From contig CALSCR010000866.1 in assembly GCA_943704495.1 (NCBI GenBank), positions 1 through 47,304 on the forward strand: 47,304 nucleotides of DNA, in the 5' to 3' direction. Below the pieces are notes generated by a model. It was given only the letters and a program-made list of their open reading frames with translations, made no database searches and was not told the origin of the DNA. This DNA comes from Pigoraptor chileana. Its lineage: Eukaryota > Opisthokonta > Filasterea. This document shows, piece after piece, positions 37,458 through 47,304 of the stretch. Positions within the stretch are counted from its first letter, which is position 1; the number at the start of each line of letters is the position of its first letter. A program made the translations under genes and the position numbers.

Positions 37458-37709
37458 ATGTCATCAGCTCGCACCACTGTTCAGCTTGCGTTCACCTTCC
37501 TCGTCGTGCTCTCGCTCAGCGTTTCGACGACGCAGGCCGGCCCTCTCGCTTACGCCTTTTGCCAAACGTGCTGCAATACGGCTGCTCTTACTTGCTATGG
37601 AGCGGCCGGTGCTGTCATGGGAGTTATGTCGGTCCCTGCATGCAACGTCGGGCTTGGCACATGCATGGCGACCCTGTGCGCCCCAGCTCTGCTGGCGCCA
37701 TCACCATGA
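37458..37709 (+). CDS. Small secreted Cys-rich protein, zygote-specific (Zys3)-like family
   Basis: Single-exon frame of 83 residues. Residues 1-27 form a clear signal peptide (VQLAFTFLVVLSLSVSTTQA, cleavage after AQA or nearby). The mature part begins GPLAYAFCQTCCNTAALTCY and continues with a small Gly/Ala/Val patch, then ACNVGLGTCMATLCAPALLA. This GPLAY...C.T.C...A..CY...AG.....ACN..LG.CMA pattern is shared by short secreted proteins scattered through fungi, algae and other protists, some annotated zygote-specific. Their function is unknown. No intron is needed, unlike the neighbours. It sits alone in a gene-poor stretch. The C-terminal residues after the last Cys are short and Pro-rich. 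Confidence 0.72.
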   Translation: MSSARTTVQLAFTFLVVLSLSVSTTQAGPLAYAFCQTCCNTAALTCYGAAGAVMGVMSVPACNVGLGTCMATLCAPALLAPSP

Positions 37710-39834
37710 GAGAAATTCAGTACAGTAACTATTCGACGGTCACCGTGACGAAGTACGGGAAGCATACTCTGACTAAGACTGAGCAACCGACAGTGGATGC
37801 CAAATGTTCCAATCGTCAGAATGACTATGCGGCTTCAATTTTGGCACGGGCAGCATCTGCCGGCGGCCGGTCTGTCCATAAATTTCAGAATATCTCTGCG
37901 TAATTTTTTATTGGCCTTTTTTTAAAAAGTTCTCCGGGATAATATCACTCATAGCAGTGCACCTGTTCAGTTTCGGAAGTAACTGGCAGTGGCCAGGACG
38001 ACAGCTGGTCAGTTACTCTGCTCAGGCCACAGATTAATACAAACGACCTAATGCATTAGTTAGAATTACACTTATTAGAATGCAGTAGACACGGGATCCA
38101 CTAGTCAGCCTGAAGCTGCGACGTCCACTCGAGCCGGCGGCCCGGCTGACGGGCCAGATTAATTCAGTGCCGGAAGCGGCTTCATGCCCGCCGACCGTGA
38201 AGGGGGCAGTCACTTGCCGGGCCGGCCGGGCTCGCGGCTGTGGCGCGCCAGTGTCTGCCACGGACCGGGCGCGGCTGCACTGTCAAGGGTGTGCCGAGTC
38301 CGCGCCCGCCAGTGTGGGACCCGCAGTGGCTCGGCTGCGCAGACTGCGAAAAAAGTCAACAGAAAATGTGACTCGCTGCAAAGAGTATTGTTACCCGGTA
38401 GTGCTCGGCCCGGGCGGCGAGTCCGACCGCGGCCGCGGCTGCCGGCGGCAGCGGGGACACTGACAGTGAGAGTGTTGTCGCACCGCCGCAATATTATTAT
38501 GCAAATGTGATGCCGCCGGCCCGGCAACTGGCGGATCCATGACTGATGAAACTTTTGTCTGTGCGTTGAATGATCAGATGGCAAGTCACGTCGTCGCCCC
38601 ACCCTCGGCTCGCTTGTCACTGGCCTAACATCACGTGAACGCACTGTCACAGTGCCAGGCCAATTTTGGCAGGCCGCATCAAGTCTGCTTCCTATTTAGG
38701 CAAGCACCTGTCAAATCAGGCTGGGTGGGTGCATGTGGTCGCCCCGCCCTGTCCGGCATCATCCGCAGCAACGTATTCACACCCACCTCGGTTCTTTCTG
38801 TGACGGACTTCATAGCGATTATACTATTCTGGTAAAGTGCCTTCATTTCAGACTGACTCTAATCGTCACGGCACGGCCTCCTTACACCATCACTGCAGTG
38901 GCTATCCATCACATTAGTGAACGAAGCCCGGACGCGTTCCGATCGTCACGGTGGGTGGTCATGGATGCACGTTGAATATGATCGTTTGTTCTGTCAGTTG
39001 ACATGTAGTTGAGGGCGTATATAATTGTGTCATTTTCAAGTGCATTTCTATAAATCACAACTCAACTCATACACCGTGACGGCAATCCACTCGCGGACTC
39101 TGTGTCTGTCAATGATGTGAGCACGGCCCAAACAGACCTGTCCAGCAGTGCCCATTGGGTGGTGTGGTTGCAGACTTGTATTCAACTTCATTTTATTTCG
39201 AATTCATCCTCCCCCCGACCCTGCTATATTATATTCACGTTGTCGTCACTCTGATTCACAGTTTTCTGTACTTCATGATATGTTTCCCTCCAGACTGACG
39301 GAGTAACTTTCACAGTCCGGCATTCAGTTGCCGGTGGGCTTGAAGGGTTCGTCCATCGACGGTGCAGAACGCACATCCGGCAGGAGCGAGTCACGTGAGA
39401 CAGCCTAAAGCACCCGGTACGAAACGTTACCGCATCGCGGCGTAGCGCGCATTCCTGACCAACTGAACGTTTATAACTTAGCCATCGGGCAGTCAAAGAG
39501 TGACGCCGACGGTTACCGACCGCACCTGCTCGGCTGACGGACACGACGAGCACACGACGAAACCGTAACTGAAGTGAACTCTCGCAGCAAGTCAGGGCGA
39601 TTAGGCCTGGAGTCGCCTTGAATAAGGCCGTCGAGGGACTGTCACAGTCAGGTCGAAGAAGTTCTCACTGCTAACAATCATCATAAGATTGCAATCGGTG
39701 GGTCGAATTCCAATCTGCGTCAGTGGCCGTCCGCATATTATCAGCCGACGGATTCGTCGGCCTCTCATCGGTACGTAGTGGCTACTCGGGTGACTATTTG
39801 GACTGTCTTGGCTGAATCGATTCAGAGCACAGCA
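37710..39834. other. Gene-poor spacer
   Basis: No gene recognised. A GC-rich block at about 38120-38520 gives Arg/Gly/Ala-rich open frames on both strands, none with a recognisable motif. A TATATAA-like sequence lies near 39018 but too far from the next start to be used with confidence. Confidence 0.45.
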
Positions 39835-40540
39835 ATGTCGTCTGCTTCACCTGCCGTTCTGACGGCCGAGGATTCTGAGGCCGGCGTCGTCACAGGAGCA
39901 CTGCCAACGAGTGAATCGAACGCCATCCACGGCTCGCTCTTCTCCGCGCCGGTATCTGTCAATGTGCGTGCAAGACACAGCGCAGATGGAGGCCGGTATG
40001 CACCGACGGGGGGCATGACGCCCAGCAACACCAATCGGCGTCTGCTCGTGCTTGCCACCGTGATATGCCCTCTCCTTCTCTTCGCCTCTGCTGGGCTGAT
40101 GCTCAAGCTGACGCCGGACTTGACGCACGTGCACGAAATGGTGGGGACCGTGGACGGCGATCTGATGCTGCAGGGAGTCGTGCCGATGGCCGGCGACGAG
40201 AGTCGACGTGCACTTGGCGCCGTCGCAAACTCAACTGTCGTCGCACCCCCGATCAAGCCAAAGCGTGGGTTTCAATGCACTTATATGACTTGTTTTTATT
40301 GAATGCTCACATTGTCTCTCGACTGTTTGACTCCCGAGTGTAATGACATCCGATCACTGCAGCTGTACATTTGTCTTGTTGCATTCATTTGGTAAACCCA
40401 AACATCAGTCCGGTCAAAGAGTGTCAGTGGCGTCCACCGCACCATGATCTTTGTCTGTCATAACCATTCCTAAGTTATAACGGTCAAGACATGGGGAATC
40501 AATCCGAATCCACGTAATTCAGTCAACTGGGCCTGCTTGG

Positions 40541-40573
<33 letters not shown>

Positions 40574-41925
40574 TCCGGCGGCATCATATCATTATCAACA
40601 TGATTTATGACTCACAGCCACTGACGAACGAACCCGCCTTTAATTCCCCTTTCGTATGCGAAAATGACTCGCTAAGTTTCGATGCAAAATTGTAATTAAT
40701 TTTTTATTTATTCATTCTTTTGACTCATCCATTTGCAGTGTGGGCCGTGTATCCGATGTGGGTCGACGCCCGCAAGGCTGTGGATGGCTTTGTGAAGAAC
40801 AGCGACACGGGCTTCCTCCGCGTGCTCCTGGAAAACACGACGCACTGGCGACAGACAGCACATATCGGCCTTGCAGATCTTGTCGTCGTGCACCCGAACT
40901 ACCCGCGCGTCACCGGTGGCACCTTCAACCAGCAAGTATTCCGCGTCATGAAGCCGTCTGCGTCGTGCAACCGCTTTCCCGCCACGCCACGCATTCGCTC
41001 CTTCACCGACGACCGGCGCCTGCACCTGGATCCCGCGAGAAAGGCCTTTGTCGGATGCGACATTGGCCGCAAGTCGTCCATGACGATGTGCCTGCGCAAC
41101 GCCGGTGAGCTTCTCTCCCGCTCTGCCGCAAACACAAGCCCGTTCGTCTCACTCCTGCGGCGCCGCTTTCCCCGCAATGTCACCGTCGAGAGTATCCATC
41201 CGCCCGCGTTCATTCTGAACCTCCTCAACACTGCCGAAATGACGTCCGAGCTGCGTCGTATGACAGCGTTCCAGGAATCCGAGCGATCTCTCGGCAAGCT
41301 GTGCCGGTTCATCGTGAAGCCCAACAACGGCGAGGGTGGGCGTGGAATATTTGTTGCAGAGTCCGCCGAGCACGTGATCGGCAAGCTGCTTAGCCACCGC
41401 GGCACATCCGGGAGTGTGTTTCTTGCGCAGCACCTGATCGACAACCCACTGCGCCTGTCGTCCGGACACAACCGCTTTGACGTCAGGGTATACTTCCTAC
41501 TGACGTCACAGGATCCACTGGTTGTGTACTTCAATCGGCGCGCCACGGTAATCCGCCTGGCGAGCGCGGGACGGAGGGCGAGCGCGGCCAATGATTCCAG
41601 TACAACAAGTGCGAAAGTGTTTCTGACAAACTATTCGTTCCACCATGACAAGAGCAAGCTGTGGCGACTGAGTGCCTTCGAGGATGTCATGCGCCACGCA
41701 AACCGCACAAATGCGTGGGAGGGCGCGCTTGCCCTTATGCGCAGGATCGCGCCGTTTGCGATTGGCCTCCACGGGCGCACAGTGCACCGCCGCGGCTCGT
41801 TCCATCTCTTCGGGTGTGACTTTGTGCTGGACGACCACTTTGGGCCGTGGTTCATCGAGTGCAACAAAGTCCCCATGATCATAAGTATCCCGGTTTGTCA
41901 GACAGCTGTGCTGGTCGTCACTTGA
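39835..41925 (+). CDS. Membrane-anchored tubulin-tyrosine-ligase-like (TTL fold) protein
   Basis: ATP-grasp ligase of the TTL family, about 538 residues. Exons 39835-40264 and 40739-41925; the codon split at the junction gives PKPKLWAVYPMWVD... in frame. Residues 1-66 are Ser/Thr/Ala-rich. Residues ~67-90 (RRLLVLATVICPLLLFASAG) form one membrane span without a typical cleavage site, so a type II signal anchor is likely. TTL motifs follow: FIVKPNNGEGGRGIF (from 334), FLAQHLIDNPL, NRFDVRVYFLL, KVFLTNYSFHH, FHLFGCDFVLDD and PWFIECNK, with the Mg-binding pair Glu517/Asn519. The catalytic part would face the lumen or outside, where tubulin is absent, so the substrate is unknown. The true 3' end is uncertain: a GTATCC donor near 41884 could lead to a further exon. 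An ATG at 39778 would lengthen the N-terminus. Confidence 0.8.
40543..40572 (+). repeat. (TA)n microsatellite in the TTL-like gene intron
   Basis: An uninterrupted TA run about 28 bases long, within the only intron of the gene. Confidence 0.95.
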
Positions 41926-44005
41926 CGTGTTACTTAGAACGTGACATTGACTTCACTCACACGTCAGCGAGACTGATTGGAATCACACTGTTATTTGTTG
42001 TGAGCATTAATTTTGATCGAATATTATGGCTAGCGCTCACTGTGTAGACGTGTCACAGCTTCTTAGTCTACTCTGACTCGTCTGATGTCTTTCAATTGAC
42101 TAATGCATCGTGTTTTGTGTCCGCTTTCTCTTCCCCTTTTTCAACTTCCTCATTGATTTCCCATGTCCAATCTGCTCTCTTCATGATCTTCTGCCGTTGC
42201 TCCTGTGCGCTCGGCTTAATTCTCCATCGGCCTCGGTCAATCGGTCCGTCGTGACCCAATTATGCGATTATCCGTAAAAATGTTTATTCATTGACCGGCC
42301 GCGACGGTCACCTCTGACTTCGCTAACGGCTCTTGCTCTCTAATATTATCGAATCCAATCTAACCTACTTCTGTTCGATGGGCGCGTTGCGATGGCTTGT
42401 GCTGCGCACTGGCGAGATGTCGTTCCAATGACGTTTGGGATCAGCCACCGAACCATGCTTCGTGACGCCATTACCGTTGCGATGAGTCCAGACGTGCACG
42501 TACCACCCCCGGGATCATCATGGGAGCTGGCATACAGCGACCGCGTCGACTATAATGACTAACATGACAGGCACTATTTGAATTCATGCTGTCGGAAAAG
42601 TCAGGTGAGCCGGCCGGTCTGGAATGACTGTCATGCCTGCCCAGTGTCCGTCTGTACATTTAAATTGCAACGCACTTTCCACTGCTGTTGACTTCATGTA
42701 GCAGAACAGAAACTTTTTTTACGGTATTCAGATTATCTCCAGTTTAGATGTTGTGCCAGTCTCAGTCTGCACAGGCTGTCCTATGGAAGGGAGCCCGTGC
42801 AGCCCGGGATGCAGCCAATGCATTAATGCCTGGATGTCTGCTCTCTTCGTCTTCTTGATTGATTTATTCACTTTTTGCCACTGATGTCATGCATGACTGT
42901 TTATTCAAGTCCGTCCTCAACCGAGGCTATCATCGAGCACACCCGTCTTGCTATGTTGACAGAGACCGCGGCAGTGCGGACTCGATTAGACATGGCAGTT
43001 TGGATCAGAGTCCTTTTTGATACTCAGTCTGTTATCATTCACTGGCACGGCATCCACCGTACGTACTGTAAATATTCATCCTGTTGATTGTAATTACCGC
43101 CTATTATAATATGTCTTACGAACGTTAACCAAAGGTCAACCCTGTTTTACCTGACACGAAGAAACTGCAGGTGGTAAAAAAGATCCGGCTGTGGGCGTAA
43201 CGTGAAACTCCGTCGGTTCTGAAGTAATTACCTTACGATCGCAGGCAGACTGCCTTACTGAATTCGGCGCCATTTGACTGCCTGTCATGCATGTGCGGCC
43301 AGTGGCTTTTTATTTAAAGTTATCCTGTACACTCAGATAAACTGAAGTGGGCAGGACACTCTTCCCTCCGTCCCCTCTGTGTAACCTGACCACGTGATGG
43401 ACCACAGCTGAGTTAGACTGTCAATGGCCAGCGGAGCATGCCATGCATGCACTTTATTGAGTTGCACTATTTCACTTTTCAAGCTGGCGATTTTGGCACT
43501 GAACCATCACTATGCAGTATAGATACACTCTCGGAGCCTGGCCGGCTGTGCGATTGCGATCTTCCAGACCTCCGACGCAGAGTGCAATTCAGCTGCACAA
43601 CCGAGAGGGTGCTGTACGGAGACGCTTCTCACGGGATGCCAGCCATAGCGACGGAGCCGCGCTTCCAACGCCGTCGTCATTGTGACCGCCTGATCACGGC
43701 ACCGGTGCGGAGTCCTGGCCGGCTTGACCGGCGTTTGTGATCCCATGAACCCGCAAAATGCCATGATATAATTTTTGTAGCTCACACTTGTACCACGACA
43801 GACTGACTGACACGACAGTAATACAGGTGTACATGAGGGTTAGCTCGCAGCCGAGGAGCTAGTCATTAAGTATTAGTTTCTGGTTTACAGTACTACTGGT
43901 GGCTGATCTGACGTGTGAGAGGTCCATCAGGACGGGCCGAGTGGTGGACCGTCACTGAGCCGACTACCACCAACTAAGACATAGGTAAATGAATGCTACG
44001 TTTTA
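41926..44005. other. Gene-poor spacer
   Basis: No gene identified. A frame at about 42908-43045 reads STEAIIEHTRLAMLTETAAV and looks helical. It could be a distal exon of the TTL-like gene, but I found no phase-compatible splice to it. Confidence 0.4.
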
Positions 44006-44007
44006 TT
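44002..44007 (-). promoter_or_regulatory. AATAAA overlapping the stop codon of the CUSTOS-like gene
   Basis: The sense strand reads CAG TTA TAA TAA AAC, so the AATAAA hexamer begins within the TAA stop codon. If used, the 3' UTR would be only about 15-30 nt. Confidence 0.4.
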
Positions 44008-45966
44008 ATAACTGTCTTCGATGCTGCGTCTCATCACTCTCCTTCTTGTCCTTCTTGTCCTTCTTGTGCTTCTTTTCGTTTTTGTCCTTCCTGTCCTTCT
44101 TTTCTTTTTTGTCCTTTTTCTCCTTCTTAATCGTCTTTTCATCGGTTTCCTCGCCCCTGTCATCATCTTCGGACTGTGTGCGGGGTCGCTTGTGCTTGGC
44201 ACCGTCGCTTTGTGGCGTTCCTGTCGAAATAGGCACGGGCACGGGAGATGACGCAACTGCGCTGCCAGCCGAACGCACACTCTGCATTGACAATGATTTG
44301 TAGTTGATTTCACGGCGAAGATAAGCTCCCACATAGCAACGCGACAGGGAAGACAGCGTCCATTGAATGATGTACCAGCTATACATCTTATCTCCCCAGG
44401 GAACAAAATGCAACAGATATATAGTATCCATCCCAGTAAATGCAGCACGCTGTGTGATAGTACAGCACATAGCGAGGTCCTGAACAGATACACGCGTGCA
44501 CACACACACACACACACACAAACGGACCAGACAAGCACGACCATGCTGAGGAGGGGATCTGCCGCAGTCGTCACGTCGTAACATAACAAACCTTTGCGGC
44601 CTGGACTATTGCACTGCCTGTAACGCTGCTCTCCATTAGCATTTGTCGCCTCCGCTGGTCCTCTTCATCGTCACTGTCATCACTCGAGCTGAATATAGTG
44701 CGTGTGTGTGTGTGTGTGTACGTATGTGTACATATATGTATGCATGTATCATATGCACTTGCGAGTCAGATTGAAATCCTTGTGCCAATCGACACTACCA
44801 CAATAACACAGCTGGCACTGATGCTCGTTTGCAAACGCAGGCGTGACGAAATGAGACTGCAGTGCGCATACCGTCTGTCGCCCTTCCTCTTTCCGTCCGG
44901 CCCTCCCTGTGCCCCGCAGGAGCTGCGGCGCAAGGCCTTTGCGGCCGCATTGTGACTCCTGACTGCATCCGCCTCAACTTGCATCCCGTCCACAAAGGAA
45001 GTGACGACGGGCGAATGGCGGAATAGTCGCACACCGCGAACGCCCACTGCGCGGGCATGAGTGTGCATGAGGGTGTGCGAGTGCAAGTGAGTCAGTGTGT
45101 GCGAGTATGGTATGCGTGTCTATGTGTGTGTAAGTGCGTACTTGTATGTACACATACATGCGTGCATGTAAGTGTGTGCGGGTTCATGCACGTGCTAAAG
45201 AGTATCCCAATGTTGTTGCATGTGTTTACCAGTATGAGAAGACAAGTGGCTGACACAACTCAGCCGTGATGTCAACTAACACACAGGTATGCAGCCACAT
45301 AACCCACCCTCGTTGTCGCCACGCTCTCCCCCCTCAGAGTGGTCGATCTGCTTCCACACGTCACTTGCAAGTGACGCACCAACCGTCCCATCGAGAAACG
45401 CGTGCAGTTTGAGTGTCGCGTGCCTCTGAAACTCGTCGTTCTCCCTCTTCCTCTCACGTGACCATGCGTCATCGTCATTGCCCACATCGCCGTCACAGAA
45501 CACAAGCGCCCTCAGTGACGGCCGCGACATTACCGACCTTGCATCTTCTCCAGTCTTTGCTTTCGACTGCGCACTGGCAGACAATGGGCCGTTTTTGTGA
45601 TCCTCAGCTGCGGCGGGTGCCTTCACATTGCTCTTTTTGGACTCTGCGACAACTGCAGCACCCCCGATTGCTGCCTCAGACAATTGGCGCTTGCGTTCGA
45701 TCGCATCCGCATCGTCGTCACTGTTGTGCAGATTTGTGCAAACGAACCAGGTTAGTGATCGAATGCAGGAAGGACACAAGGAGTATTTTTGTAACGCCTC
45801 TTCAAAGCAGGTTGAGGGACTTGCCAGAGGCATGAGGACAGCTCATAAATAAAAGCCCCGCCACCACAAAGGCAGAGTACTCTCACATTACAGGCAACTA
45901 CGGCTACAAATCAGGACGGAAGCGTGCATGTCCTCACCTGGACGTGGATGCAGCTCGCTTGCGCAT
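44006..45966 (-). CDS. CUSTOS: CUSTOS-like nuclear protein
   Basis: CUSTOS (C12orf43) is a vertebrate nuclear protein reported to dampen Wnt/beta-catenin signalling. Five minus-strand exons: 45966-45938, 45720-45308, 45046-44872, 44688-44592 and 44281-44006; 329 residues (human 262). The first exon codes only MRKRAASTS and joins in phase to SDDDADAIERKRQLSEAAIG, equivalent to the Asp/Ser-Arg start of the family. Then FQRHATLKLHAFLDGTVGAS matches the family's EFQ...KL...LD helix, GVRLFRHSPVV matches its GFRLF block, and SDDSDDEEDQRRRQMLMESS matches the acidic-Arg motif. A Lys/Glu/Asp tail with probable nuclear localisation signals ends the protein. Each junction keeps phase and each family block falls in the right order. 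Whether the role in Wnt signalling applies here is unknown. Confidence 0.8.
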
Positions 45967-46532
45967 TTTAAGATATTATCCAGACGCAGGTCAGCGGAGG
46001 TCTCAGCTGCATCCGGCTGAGGTTCACTGCGCAGACGCTGTCGCAGGCAGACATACAACACACCACCGCATCACAGGGCTGTGCACATGCGTTCGTTCAG
46101 CCCAAAACCGCTGCCAAATGGCGAAGGATCTCTGTCAACAGCCAGAGAATTTAGTATAGGGAGTGAGACCGTCACTCACGGCGGCAAGACCGGCGGCACT
46201 GAGACTGCGGAGTCTGGCACGTGCAACTCAGTGGCTGGTCTTCAAATTTGCAGCGAGAACTCGGTTTGATTGTATCAATTTCTGGTCAGATGGCGCGCGG
46301 ACAAGGAAATTACTTTTGTGGACCAGTAGGTGTCTCGCGACGGCCGTGTGATTACATTGAGATTGGACGATACATCTCAGAGAAGCCGTTGGTGAAGTAC
46401 AGTAGTGCAAGAAACACGCCACAGCACACACAAAGGCAGTGCATACCACACCTGGGATACTTCTCTGTGTGCGGCTGCCATGCCGCGGCCGTGAGTGCAT
46501 TAGGTTGGCTCTGTTGCTGTTCGCAGACAGCC
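45967..46532. promoter_or_regulatory. Divergent spacer, CUSTOS-like / membrane protein
   Basis: 566 bp between divergent start codons. The frame of the right-hand gene is open upstream to about 46221, so its start could lie further left. No defined element recognised. Confidence 0.35.
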
Positions 46533-47133
46533 ATGGATGCCCACACAAACAACGAGTTTGAGCTCGGTGAGATTCGACCCCGCATCCCCAGCGACATACA
46601 GCAGGCGCGCCGCCCATCTGCAACCGCCAATCGGCTTCCGCACGCGGCGTCTTCCAGGCCGGCGGTGGAAGGTATTAGCAGTCTCGATGCATGTACGGAC
46701 ATACGCGACTGCGGGCGGCGTGCGCTCACAGAGTGGAACGCCCTCCCGCGACGACACTCGCGGCGGCGGCGGTGGATGGTGCTTCTTGCGCTCACGTGCG
46801 TTCCTGCGGCGTTGCTGTTTGCATACGCGGGCGTCGGCTGGGATGACCGCTCTAGTGATAATTACGATACCGGTCTCGTGCTGGCCGAAGCCCTGTTGCT
46901 AATCACCATCGCATTGATCAATGCCTTTGTTGAAATCAGGTTGGTGATGGTGGAGATTGCGTTTGGAATGCAGCGTAATGATTTTGTCTGTGGATGGCTT
47001 CTGTGGATGTGTGCATCCGGAATTTGTGACTGAAATTGCAAGTATATACAATGCCTGGTTACGTGCAGACATGAAAGGCTGCGTGAGTCAGAAACGGCGG
47101 TGAAAGTGCGCACGTGGGTCGACAAGGTTGACG
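46533..47133 (+). CDS. Multi-span membrane protein, N-terminal part (possibly TMEM94-like), continues beyond window
   Basis: Two exons seen, 46533-46939 and 47069-47133, about 157 residues before the donor GTGAGT at 47134. The N-terminus is hydrophilic. A first span follows an Arg cluster (HSRRRRWMVLLALTCVPAA) and a second is TGLVLAEALLLITIALINAF. The next exon reads HERLRESETAVKVRTWVDKV. Two spans followed by a charged helix, with RRALTEWNALP before the first, recall the N-terminus of TMEM94-type P-type ATPase-like proteins. That is similarity by eye over a short stretch. The ATPase core, if any, lies right of the window. The start at 46533 (CCATGG context) is the best candidate, but the frame is open further upstream. 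Confidence 0.45.
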
Positions 47134-47216
47134 GTGAGTGTCTTGCGCTGTGTATGTTGAGACGCGTGGTATGCATTGGGTGCTGACGTGGAGGATAATG
47201 GCTGATAATCACGTGT

Positions 47217-47218
<2 letters not shown>

Positions 47219-47304
<86 letters not shown>
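47219..47304 (+). repeat. (CA)n microsatellite at the right window edge
   Basis: Nearly pure CA for at least 85 bases, in the intron after the second exon of the last gene. The window ends inside it. Confidence 0.97.

Noticed and set aside
38120-38520. GC-rich open frames on both strands
   Set aside because: Arg/Gly/Ala-rich, no motif, no splice-consistent partners.
46533-46939. Tandem paralogue of the anchored TTL-like gene
   Set aside because: The first membrane spans look alike (arginines then LVLA/VLLAL), but a second span and an unrelated charged helix follow; no TTL motif is visible.

Overview
This is a nuclear window from an intron-rich eukaryote. I read twelve protein-coding genes, assembled by hand from short exons (7 nt to 1.9 kb) joined across GT...AG introns, mostly 80-410 nt long. 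Complete models close in frame, with exon lengths summing to a multiple of three and the family's conserved residues continuing across junctions. The gene set (AP-3 delta, CCDC93, PIG-W, CPSF6, a CUSTOS-like protein, an arrestin-fold protein) together with an intact receptor tyrosine kinase points to a holozoan. The receptor architecture is not one I know from animals, so a unicellular relative of animals (choanoflagellate, filasterean or ichthyosporean type) is the best guess. No species can be named. Interstitial TTAGGG-type repeats agree with a holozoan. (CA)n/(GT)n microsatellites fill most introns, and both window ends lie inside (CA)n.

Layout. 185-3391 (+): 3' part of a CPSF6-type mRNA 3'-end processing factor. 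3714-5663 (-): a cap 2'-O-methyltransferase of the VP39 fold, convergent with CPSF6. 6618-9653 (+): arrestin-fold protein. 10274-18045 (+): 1479-aa receptor tyrosine kinase with a Notch-ligand-like (MNNL-DSL) N-terminus, about 13-14 EGF-like units, a fibronectin-like region, one membrane span and a complete kinase. 18700-23645 (-): CCDC93. 24322-30611 (+): AP-3 complex subunit delta, head-to-head with CCDC93. 31642-32316 (-): a 97-aa histone-fold-like protein, divergent from PIG-W at 32725-36279 (+). 37458-37709 (+): small secreted Cys-rich protein. 39835-41925 (+): membrane-anchored tubulin-tyrosine-ligase-like protein. 44006-45966 (-): CUSTOS-like nuclear protein. 46533 to the right end (+): start of a multi-span membrane protein, possibly TMEM94-like.

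Functionally the window is mostly housekeeping: RNA end processing at the left, and endosomal sorting (CCDC93, AP-3 delta, possibly the arrestin) in the middle. GPI-anchor synthesis (PIG-W) lies to the right of these. The most interesting item is the receptor kinase, whose ectodomain resembles Delta/Jagged ligands. The VP39-type methyltransferase and the TTL-like ligase with a membrane anchor are the next most unusual. From about 36.3 kb rightwards genes are sparser and the dinucleotide repeats thin out.
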